DNA from: Chloroflexota bacterium | Lineage (GTDB): Bacteria > Chloroflexota > Anaerolineae > UBA2200 > JACIWT01 | Assembly (NCBI GenBank): GCA_014360825.1 | Contig: JACIWT010000003.1 | Coordinates: 151,148 to 215,147, forward strand | DNA length: 64,000 bases | Reading direction: 5' to 3' | Part shown: positions 1 through 10,600 of the stretch, one piece after another | Numbering within the stretch: the first letter of the stretch is position 1 | Layout of the letters: each line of letters opens with the position of its first letter | Position numbers and translations under genes: made by a program | The notes under the pieces: generated by a model | Seen by the model: the letters and a program-made list of their open reading frames with translations, nothing else | What the model was told of the DNA's origin: nothing | Database searches by the model: none

Positions 1-282
1 CTTACATTCCAACCGCTGAGGAGACTCGGTCCACCAGATCGCACGCCACTGCGTATGTGGGCGCAGATAGTCAATGTGCCAGCGCAAGGGATTTCCCTTG
101 CGGGCATGTCGAGCAATGCGCGCCGCCAAGCCCCCTGGTCCTCTGGCACTACCCACATAAGTGTAATAGCCTGGCTCAAGATCGAACGTGCCCAGCCCGC
201 CCACAATTAGAGACAACTCCTTCGGCAAGTAGAGTATCAGAACATAGGTGCCAGGGCGAGGAGGTGGTGAGTGGTTTATCAC
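1..282 (-). CDS. DUF123 (GIY-YIG-like) domain protein, 3' end cut by window
   Basis: The 94 visible codons encode the start of a DUF123-type domain, a small GIY-YIG-like fold often found alone or fused to endonuclease III. Visible hallmarks are PGTYVLILYLP near the start, LGTFDLEPGYYTYVGSA, GPGGLAARIARHAR and LRWHIDYL. The start is a GTG at 282-280 that overlaps the stop of the upstream FemAB-like gene in a GTGA arrangement, so the two are translationally coupled. The reading frame is still open at base 1, so the C-terminus is outside the window. The biochemical role of stand-alone DUF123 proteins is not established. Confidence 0.75.
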   Translation of the reverse strand, partial: MINHSPPPRPGTYVLILYLPKELSLIVGGLGTFDLEPGYYTYVGSARGPGGLAARIARHARKGNPLRWHIDYLRPHTQWRAIWWTESPQRLECK

Positions 283-1325
283 AGCCGCCTCCGCCAAGCC
301 CATGCTTGCCGCCACAAGGCGTAAAGTGGCTTGATATACACGTAATCATACGCCCCTATGTAGCGCACGACCCGTCCTCCAAAACCGAACTTGAACCTGT
401 AGAGTCCCCAGGGCAGGTCATCCTCGCGCTTGGCCTGGGCTGCCATGTCCTCGTACTCATAATCGGGGACGCCCCACAGGTCGTAGAATTCACAACCTTG
501 TTCCCTGGCCCAGCGCATGGCTGTCCATTGCAAGAGATGGTTGGGCATTCGCTGGCGCTCTTCATTCGATGATCCGCCGTACATATAATATGCCTTGCGA
601 CCAAAGGCGAAGACCATCAGTGCGGCCAGTGGCCGGCCTTCGTACTCCGCAATGAACAACTGCGCCTGGCTGCGGGGAGCGAAGAGCTCCCACACCGCCT
701 TGTAGTAGGCCGGGCTGTGCACACTGAATCCATCTCGTTGGCCGGTGATCTCCATCAGACGGGCGAAGTCAGCCAGGTTCGTAGCATCACCTGGCCGGAC
801 AACCACACCTTTGCGCTCGGCCAAGCGGACATTGTAGCGCGTCTTAGGTTTCATCTGTGCCAGTATCGCCCCTTCATCAGGCCGGAGGCTCACGATCACT
901 GTGCGCCGGGGCTGGACGGTCTCCGCGCTGGGTACAAAGCCCCTCTCGCGCCACCAGCGATGGGCCATCTCACCCTCTTCCCAATCTGGCTCTACCTTCA
1001 GATAGATAGCACGCGAATGACGGGCCAGGCGATGGATGGCAGCGAGGAGCGCGTAAGCAATCCCATCGTCAGTGGCGAGGAAAACCGGCCCTTTGGGCAC
1101 GTAAGCCACACTGAGCCCAGCCAAAGGTCGGAAGAGAACTTGGGCAGCGGCCACCATCTGCCCGCCGGCGTGGACGGCCACGCGGCGGGGCACCCAGCCG
1201 AACCGACCCTTGAGTTCGCCCCAAGCCCAAGTCTGGAGAAGATGACCACCAGGAGCACTACGCTGAAATTCGTCCCACGAGTGTGAGGAGGTCTCGTCAA
1301 TTGTAACCTTGATGGGAGGAACCAT
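279..1325 (-). CDS. FemAB/FemX-family peptidyltransferase-like protein
   Basis: A 348-residue FemAB-type protein with two GNAT-like halves. Members use aminoacyl-tRNA to add amino acids to lipid II or the peptidoglycan stem; some act on other substrates. Family features are VAYVPKGPVF around residue 75, KTRYNVRLAERKGV around 160, and YYMYGGSSNEER followed by LLQWTAMRWA and YDLWGVPDYE in the C-terminal half. The ATG is preceded by a purine-rich stretch with GGGAG and GGAGG. The gene overlaps the downstream DUF123 gene. A candidate promoter lies in the 293-bp divergent region shared with the giant secreted protein. The exact substrate cannot be read from sequence. Confidence 0.85.
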   Translation of the reverse strand: MVPPIKVTIDETSSHSWDEFQRSAPGGHLLQTWAWGELKGRFGWVPRRVAVHAGGQMVAAAQVLFRPLAGLSVAYVPKGPVFLATDDGIAYALLAAIHRLARHSRAIYLKVEPDWEEGEMAHRWWRERGFVPSAETVQPRRTVIVSLRPDEGAILAQMKPKTRYNVRLAERKGVVVRPGDATNLADFARLMEITGQRDGFSVHSPAYYKAVWELFAPRSQAQLFIAEYEGRPLAALMVFAFGRKAYYMYGGSSNEERQRMPNHLLQWTAMRWAREQGCEFYDLWGVPDYEYEDMAAQAKREDDLPWGLYRFKFGFGGRVVRYIGAYDYVYIKPLYALWRQAWAWRRRL

Positions 1326-1354
1326 TCCTCCGTCTCCCTTAAAATATTAGGGTT

Positions 1355-1384
1355 ATTATACCTAACGAAAGTGAAAACTGCCCA
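1355..1384 (-). promoter_or_regulatory. Candidate promoter for the FemAB-like gene
   Basis: On the minus strand a perfect TATAAT (1360-1355) sits 30 bp upstream of the FemAB-like ATG. A weak -35 TGGGCA (1384-1379) lies at an 18-bp spacing. The -10 is convincing; the -35 matches only four of six positions. Confidence 0.4.
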
Positions 1385-1469
1385 TTTTCATTTGCGTATC
1401 TTTTGGGAAAGGCAAACGTCTTCACGAAAGAGAACCCTTTATTTGTACTGGATGGCCGGTCTAGAGTCT

Positions 1470-1499
1470 TTGACACGGTACGCTTTCGTGCTGTATAAT
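1470..1499 (+). promoter_or_regulatory. Strong sigma70-type promoter of the giant secreted protein
   Basis: Perfect TTGACA at 1470-1475 and perfect TATAAT at 1494-1499 with an 18-bp spacer. It lies about 120 bp upstream of the chosen start at 1619, leaving a leader of roughly 110 nt. Confidence 0.8.
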
Positions 1500-1618
1500 T
1501 TGTATTAAACTGAAATTAGACTGACCTCGGTACGCATGCGGTCGTCTGACCGGAAGTTTCGACCGCAGTCCTCTGTTTGCAATGCAAAAGCAGATTAGGG
1601 AGAGAGGAGACTCACGAA

Positions 1619-4600
1619 ATGAGAGCCCCAGACCACATTACCACTGGCAATCCGGTCGGCAAGCAGCGTGGCCGGTTGATTTTCCTCTCAGCAGCGATCT
1701 TTCTCATCGCTTTCATCTCCATTTTCCTTGGGCCTGCGTTTTTGTTCCAATGGAGGTCTAGCGAAGCGGCACCATCCGGTCCGGATGATGGATTACCTCA
1801 TCTAGCCTCTACGTTTAGTGCCACCTCCACTGTTACGGAGGTAAACTTCCAGCAAGGGGTTTTCCCTACCGCGGGCTACTCGGGTTGCTTAGATACCTCG
1901 ATTGTGGCTTGGCAAGAATGGCCTCACGACGACCTCTGGCTGCGAGCAGGCCAACTTTCCTATTACCGACCACTCATTTACTTTGATCTCACCCCCGGCG
2001 GCATTCCCACCGGCGCCTATGTAGAGTCGGCAACGCTCTATGTATACGCCTACACGCGAAACATGGTCCGTGAGCTCGAGGTGGAGCCGTACTACGTAAC
2101 TCGCACTTGGAGCGCACCTGATGCCACCTGGACCTATGCCACGCTCACCGATACCTGGGGTATCGCTGGTTGTGATGATCCGACTACTGATCGTGCGCCT
2201 CATCCGAGTTCCACTACAACGTATAACACCGTCGGCACGTGGCACTCTTTTGACGTGCGGTCTATTGTACAGCAGTGGGTGGACGACCCAACAAGCAACC
2301 ATGGCATGGTCCTCGTCGCGAGGACCCCCTCGGTCATCTATTACTATTGGAGTAGCCAGTGCAATGTGGCGGAGTATCGCCCCCGCCTCCGGATTGTATA
2401 TGGCGCGGCACCTCCCACCACACCTACACCCACCCCGACACCAACCAAGACGAACACCCCGGGTCCTTCGCCCACACCAACCCGAACACCTACCGTGACG
2501 CCTACCCTGCCTGGCCCACCCGTCATCTTAGACGATGGCGACCCTGGTTATTCCCGTTCCGGAGCCTGGTTTGACGCTGTTGGCAACGGTGGATACGCCA
2601 ATGACTACGATTACGAGACCGACGTACTGACTACCAATACCGCTAGCTGGCAACCACCAGCCTCAGATCCTGTCCCGGCTGATGGGATGTACGAGATCTT
2701 TGCTCATTGGAGTGTGCACTCTGCCCGGCCTGTGAATGCGACTTATACCATCCATTATCAGGGTGGGACGGCTACTGTCCAGGTGGACCAAACGAAAGAC
2801 GCGGGCGGTAGTACCGTGCCCGACTTCACTGCATCCGGCTGGAAGAGTCTGGGTATCTATCCCCTCGCGGCAGGTACAGTCAACTATGTGGAGATTTCCA
2901 GCGTTTCTCCGGGCGACACCTGCGCTGATGCAATTCGCATTGTCCCTACCGGCTTGCCGGGCCAGCCGTACAGTATAGAAGTTGTCGCCGACCCTTCCAG
3001 CATTGTAGCCAATGGCACTGCTACTTCTACCATCCGCGCTACAGTGCGCGACCGCTTCGGCAACCCAGTCGCTAACGGCACAATGGTGGGCATTACTTGC
3101 ACTGCCGGGGCCTCCGTACCCACAGCCTACGCCGAGGCCGAACTCGCCCCCGTCGTGCAATCCGGCACTTGGGTGACGGTGGCGAATGCTAGCGCCAGCG
3201 GAGGTAACTTCCTGCGGTCCAGCACGGCTGGCTCCGAACTCTCCTGGAGTTTCACTGGCTCGGCTGTTTCACTGGTGTATGCAACATCTCCCACCGGCGG
3301 CATCGCCGATGTGATTGTAGACGGGAGTTTTGCCACCCAGATTGATATGTCCTCTGCAGCGACCAAGTGGCAAGTCGAGCGCGTGATCCGCAATAATTTG
3401 ACTTTTGGTCCGCACACCATTGTGGTGCGGGTGATCAGCGGCATCGTACGAGTGGACGCCTTCCGCTCTGGGGTAATCACGTCCGGTGGTCTGGCCACCG
3501 TCAATCTTACCGCAGGCACGACGCCAGCGGTAGTGACAGTGCGTGGCACGGCGCTGGGCATTGACTACGTTGGATTGGCCCCTGCCTGGCCAATGGACGA
3601 AACCACTGTGACCACAGCAGGGCCCTTTGAGGTCTGGGTAGATGACGACTACACTCCGGGTGGTTACAACGATGGCCACCAGTGGGGCTATGATGCCTTC
3701 AATAAAATATACGATGGCGTGACCAAAACGATCAGCACTGGCACAGTGCATGTTTTATCTGGCACCTACAACGAGAATGTGGTGGTTACCAAGACCCTGA
3801 GCATCCTGGGCGTGGGGGCCGACACAGTCATCTTAGACGGCGTCAGCGATACTGGGACGGGCTTCTACATTGATCAGGTCAGCAATGTTACTATTTCCGG
3901 CCTGACGATCAAGAACTTCAGCCGAGGCATTGATATCCACGGCACCGGGGCGACCAACGTTTACACCATCACCATTACTAATAATATCTTCGACTCCAAT
4001 GGAGTGAGTGCTGGTTCTGAGGCTATCTACGGCACCTACGTATTCAATAGCATCCTCTGCAACAACATCATCCGTAATGGTCAGGATGGCATAGACCTGT
4101 GGCTTGCTAACAATGTGGTGATCTGCTACAACGAGATTTACAACAACAAGGGTGTTGGCGTCTGGATCGAGCGCGGCGACAACAACTCCATTGACAACAA
4201 CCATATCTACAATAACCGGCACATTGGCGTGCGTATCACCAGCCCCGCCAACAACAACGGCATTTTCAACAACCACATCCACGACCAGTACTGGGATGGC
4301 ATTCATCTTGGCTCTGCCGTGGCCGGCACCCAGATCGTGAGCAACACCATCACCAATACGAATAAGATGCAGATGGACGGAAATGGCAATGTGCCGAGCG
4401 TGGACGAGAACGACGGGGCCATCACTTTGGTGAGCACTACCAACACCAATATCCTGGACAACGTCATCCAAGGCGTATCGAATGCTGAAGGTACGAACGG
4501 CGACACTGCCGGCATCCATTTGCGCAACCCAGCCAACACGAATTGCATTATCGAGCGCAACTCCATCACCTATAACGCCAACCACGGGGTGTACATTCGC

Positions 4601-7600
4601 GCCGCCGCCGGCCGCCCGGTATTGCATCGCAACACTATCTGCGGCAACGGCAAATTCGGGATCATAAACAACATGGCGCTCCCTGCGGTGGACGCTGAGG
4701 GTAACTGGTGGGGCCGCAACAGTCCTACCCAGGGACTTACACCACCCCGCGATATTTATTACGATGGCATAACCGACAGTGTGGATGAGGACCCACAAAT
4801 CCGAATCACGTTGACCCGCTATCCCACCGCTATCGCTGCTGACGGTGTGTCTACTTCTACTATCACGGCCACTGTGCGCAGTACGAGTGGCCACGACATC
4901 ATTGATGGTTCGCTCGTCACCTTTGCTACCAATAGAGGGACCTTTGTTGGCGGGCCCACCGTGCCTACATTGAATGGTGTCGCCACCATTCTCTTGCGCG
5001 CGGGCACCGTTGCTGGCACTTCGTACGTGACAGGGACATTACCTTGTAACGGCACAGCAAGCACCACAGTGAACTTCACTGCTGGCCCACCGGCAAACCT
5101 CTCTGTCGTTGCTATCCCCAGTGCGATACCTCGGGGTGGTCCGCCGGCTGGTCAAGCGGTGATCAGCGCTACCCTGAAGGACATCTATGGCAACCCCGTA
5201 CCCGGGGAGGTTGTAACCTTCACGGTGGATACCACTTACGCCTACCTGGTCGGCGCGCCGCCCGTGGTGGACACGACGGATGCCCTCGGTGAAGCCACGG
5301 CTACCTTGCGCTCACTCGACCTGGTTGGAACTGCCCAGGTGACAGCGACGGCAGCCTCACTGATTGCCAATACCACGGTTGACATCACTGGCGGCCCCCC
5401 CGTTACTATCACTGTGACGGCTGATCCCACACACCTGCCAGCGAACGGCGTTGCCCAATCGCTCATCACTGCCGTGATAAGCGATGCGTGGGGCGGGCCC
5501 GTGCCCGATGGTACGATGGTTGGCTTCACCACTACGGCGGGCTCAATGATCCACGCCTACACTGAGGCAGAGAGTGGCGAGGTGTTCAAAACCACCGGCG
5601 ATTGGACCACCGCAGCCGACGCCAGCGCCAGCGGTGGACAATTCGTGTATACCGACAACCCTGGCGCTTTCGTCAGTTGGTCTTTCAGGGGCCAGGCGGT
5701 GTCCTTGAGATACGTGAAATCGCCTCTGGGCGGGGTCGCTGAAGTCTCTGTGGACGGCGTGGTGCGCAAAACCATTGATATGTCTGCCGCCGGCGTCCAA
5801 TGGTTGGAGGAGATCATTGCCTCGGACCTTTCTCCAGGCGCACACCAGATCCGAGTGCTGTGTCTAAGCGGGCGGGTTTATGCCGACGCCTTCCGCTCTG
5901 GTACCACGACCACAGACGGCGTAGCGACAACCTATTTGACGGCGGGCGTTACACCGCTGGTTACCGCTATCGTCTGGGGGACGACGGGCATCGAAACCGG
6001 TATCATCACCGACGACGCCAGCGTGTTCTTCGAACAGTCCAGCGTCGTCTGGGTGGACGACGATTGGGTTGGACTGCCAAACGGAACAGATGTCGGGTCA
6101 GGTCGCATTATTGGGTCTAACGCTGCCGCGACCATCCAGGATGGCCTGAGCCTGGTGCAGACGGGCGGCTCGGTATTTGTGTTAGGTGGTACCTACTACG
6201 AAAGCCCGCTGATCACCAAAACCCTGAACTTGGTGGGGTTCGAGCCTGGCCACAATGCCGTTGTGGACGGCTACAATACTCTGACCTATGGCATCCGTGT
6301 GGATCCGGGCGTGGATAACGTCCTCATCTCTGGCTTCACTATCCAGAACTTCCGGCGCGAGGCTGTCCGCGCCATCAACACAGCCGGGAATCCCGGCGAG
6401 GGTCTGCGCGTGCTGGATAATATCATCCAGAGCAACGACCGGCAGTATGGCGACCTCACGCCGAACTGGACCAGCGCTATCTCTGTTACCTACGTGATGG
6501 GCGGCCAATTCGTGAGCAACGTCATCTCAGGCAACCAGGGTGGCCTCTACTTGCGCGAATCCAACGGCAACCTCATCCAGAGCAACCAGATTTACAACAA
6601 CAACCGCTACGCCATCGAACTGGAAGTCTGTGACAACAACATCGTGGATAGCAACGAGATCCACGATAACGAGAGTTATGGCATCCGCGTTTACGGGGCA
6701 GGTATCAGCAACACCATTTCCAGCAACATCATCCACGATGTGTATTGGGATGGCATCCGCGTGGAATCTGGAGACACCACGCGCGTGATCAGCAACACCC
6801 TTTACAATACGAATAGGCGCATCAACAATGGCGAGGGTCTGAGCAGTGGACCCAATTTAGGTGCGATTGTGCTACGGGACAGCACAGATAGCCTGGTACA
6901 AGACAACTGGATCTACAACACCCAAGACGCCGAGGCGACGATTTACTCGGGCGGCATCGTCCTGGACGGGAATAATAGCGGCATTACTATCTTGTACAAC
7001 TTGCTGCATGACAATACTCACAGCGGCATCCGCATCCTAAACCCTGGCTGGACGGGCACCGTCCCCGAGATCCACGGCAATAGCATCTATGGCAATGCCG
7101 ATTATGGCATCGCCAACTTGCAGCCAGGCACGCCTGTGGACGCAGAGTGTAACTGGTGGGGCCGCAATACACCCACCGTGGGCGCAGTGCCGCCACGCGA
7201 TATCTATAATGGAGTAGGGGCCAACGTGGACTACAACCCGCGCCTCCAGATCGTTCTCACTGCCAACCCCACTTCTATCCCAGTGGGCGGGTTGAGCAGT
7301 TCCGAAATCAGGGCTATTGTTCAGTGTACCAGCGGTGGGACGCTTTATCACATCCGCAACGGCACACCAATCACCTTTACCACGAATCTTGGCGCCATCA
7401 CTGGCCCTGTGACCACGACGATGACCGATGGTATTGCCACAACGGTCCTGCACTCGGGTCTCACCGCAGGCACAGCAACAGTAACGGGTTGCATCCCGCC
7501 ACTACCGACTGGATGCAACACGGTGGATGTAGAGTTCGTCCCCGGGCCTCCGTTCAGCATCAGCATGGTGGCCGTGCCAAATACCATTCCGACGGGACTT

Positions 7601-10600
7601 GCTACTTCCATAGTTACTGCTACGGTCCGCGACCAATTGGGTAACCTGATTGATGGCGCGACCATCTACTTCTCGGTGAATCCACCCACTTTGGGCACGG
7701 TCAATCCAGTCTCGAGCGTCACGGCAGCGGGCGTGGCTACGACCACTTTCCGCTCTGCGACCACGCCCGGGGTGGCCACTGTCAGTGCCAATTGGGGTTA
7801 CGTGACCGGCTCGGTGCCTATCACGATCACGGCAGGCGCACCTTACACCATCACTCTCGTGGCCTATCCCACCAGCATTCCCGCCGACGGGGTCTCCACA
7901 GCAGCCCTGACGGCTACTGTGGTGGACCTCTTTGGCAATCCGGTGCCAGATTGCACACTGGTGGGCTTCACCACGACGCTTGGCTATCTGCCCTTCACTT
8001 ATACCGAAGAGTCGGCGCTCAGTCCGGCAGCCTGGGTGGGCACGTGGACCACGGCCTCGGACCCCGCCTTCAGTGGCGGCTCCATTCGGTATACATCCGA
8101 TAACACCGCCGCTGTCACCTGGCAGTTCACCGGCACTGCTGTCTCGCTCATCCACAGCACGGCGTCGAATGGCGGAGAAGCGCGGGCTTATGTGGATGGC
8201 CTAGGTCCCTATGTCATGAACATGTATTCGGCCAGCACTCAGAACCGCGTGGAAAGCCAAATCCCCATTTGTGTGCCGTATGGGGTGCATAACGTGCTTA
8301 TCGAAGCCCAGTTGGACCCTGGTGAGTTCATCTGGGTGGACGCTTTCCGTTCTGGGCTGGGCACAATCAACGGCATGGCTGTTGCAGCGCTCAGATCCAC
8401 CACCACCCCTGGCACTGCTACCGTTTATGCCACTGCAGCCGGCAATCCCGCGCTGCAGACCTCCACGACTGTGGAATTCGCTCAGCCGTGCACCGTCTGG
8501 GTGGATGACAATTGGGTTGGGACGCCCATTGGCACGGATTTGGGCGGCGGTAAGGTCTACGGCTACAGCGCCTTCGCCACAATTCAGGCTGGCGTGGATG
8601 CCGTGTGCGATGGCGGGACTGTTTACGTCCTCGACGGCCTTTACAGTGAGCAGGTCAGTATCACCACCAAGAGTTTGAATCTCTTGGGTGCTGGTAGCGC
8701 TACGACCACCATCCAAGGGCCGGCGGGCATCACTGCCACCGCTCAGATCGGGACGCGAGGCATCTACGTTTATCGGCGCGATAACGTGACCATCTCCGGC
8801 TTCACTATTCGTCGCTTCGATTACGGCATCTACTTGCACGGTACGGCAATAAACAATGTCGTCGGTGCGATCATACAGGATTGCGTCTTGGAAGACAACG
8901 ATGCCCATGGTTCGGGCGTCCCGAACAACGCCAGTGCTATCTTCGGGCAGTATGTGACCTCCAGCCTGCTACGAAACCTGACCATTCGACGCGGTCAGGC
9001 CGGCATTCAACTGGAAAACTCCAGTTGGAACGACATCTCGAGCAACCTGATCTACAACAACAATCAGTACGGGATTATGTTGTACAACGGTCAGGGCAAC
9101 ACCTTCAATAACAACGACATCTACGATATGCGCGAAGGTGGCATCTACAATGTCGGTAGCACCGACTCCAACACGATCATGAACAACCGCATCCACGACA
9201 CGTCTTGGGATGGCATCCATATCGGTACCCTTGCCACCAATGCTCGCGTCGTAGGTAACACAGTGTACAACACCAACCTGAGTTACCTGAACGGTGAGGG
9301 AGTTGCTGCCGATGATGCTGCTCCAGTGCCTCGGCGGAGAGCGAACCGCGGTGGTATCGTCCTGTGGAGCACGATGACCACCACAGTCGAGTATAACACC
9401 GTCTACGGCGTCTCGAATGCCGGGCTTCAGTTGCCCAATTCCGCTGGCATCCTGCTCGCCGGCCCGAATCCCGGCTCGATGGTGCGCTATAACGTCAGCC
9501 GCAATAACACCAACCACGGCATCTGGCTCTCCACTGATGCGGTGCCCGGTACAAACCGGCCGGAGTTCCACGGCAACACCATCTGCGGCAACGGCAAGTT
9601 CGGCTTCATCAACACAGGGGCCAATACTGCGGACGCCACGGGCAACTGGTGGGGACGCAACACACCTACCACTGGATTGACGCCGCCACGCGACATCTAC
9701 TCCTCATCCGTGCTCTGGGATCCGCCCATTCGCATCACATTGACTCGCTCGCCAACGAGTATGACAGCCGATGGTGTGTCCACGGCCGTCGTGACTGCCA
9801 CGGGGACCAGTGGCACGTATAATATCCTGAATGGCACATTATTCACTTTCAGCACCGACATCTATTCTACACTGATCACCCCGTCTATCGTGCCTTCGGC
9901 GAATGGCGTGGCCACGGCCACTATCCGGGCTGGTACAGTGGTGCCGCCTGCTCCCAATCGCACCTATATCACCGTCACCACCGAGCCATGCAGTTACACG
10001 GATTCAACGCATGTGACCTTACGGCCCGGCCCACCGTACACCATTACGTTGCAGGCCTCGCCAGTTTCCATCCCGATCCTGGATGGCCCGAGTTACATCA
10101 CAGCCACAGTAACCGACCGTTACGGCAATCTGGTTGCCGATGGTCTCTGGACACTGAACATCAGCACCGATCTCGGTAACTTCGACGCCCCGTTAGGGCC
10201 AACTAACGTTACCCGTGCTGTCGTCGGTGGGCAGGCCTACGTCCAGTTGTATTCCGCTGACATCTGTGGCGTGGCCCATGTGCAGGCGAATAGCAATGAA
10301 GTGCCCGGCGTGAGCGGCAGTGTCAATGTTGGCATCATAGGTGGACCTCCTGCTTCGGTGGGTGTCGTGGCCAGTCCTCCAGTGTTACCGGCCGACGCTC
10401 TCTCCACTTCCACCATCTACGCTACCGTTGTAGCCACGGGCACAGGTGGGTGCCCGGTGGAGGATGGCACCTTCGTTGGCTTTGACAATCTTGGCGGGCT
10501 GGGCAGTATCCCGTACGACTTTGTGGAAGCGGAGTTTGCTCCTGTTCTGCAGTCTGGCAACTGGATTACGGGTACGAATGCGAACGCCAGTGGGGGCATG

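Noticed and set aside
3833..4894. 353-residue ORF antisense to the giant secreted protein
   Set aside because: Repetitive beta-helix coding sequence keeps the opposite strand open. It has no ribosome-binding site and a Val/Ala/Asp-biased composition that mirrors the sense Asn-rich repeats. The same applies to antisense ORFs at 7502-8155 and 8201-8908.
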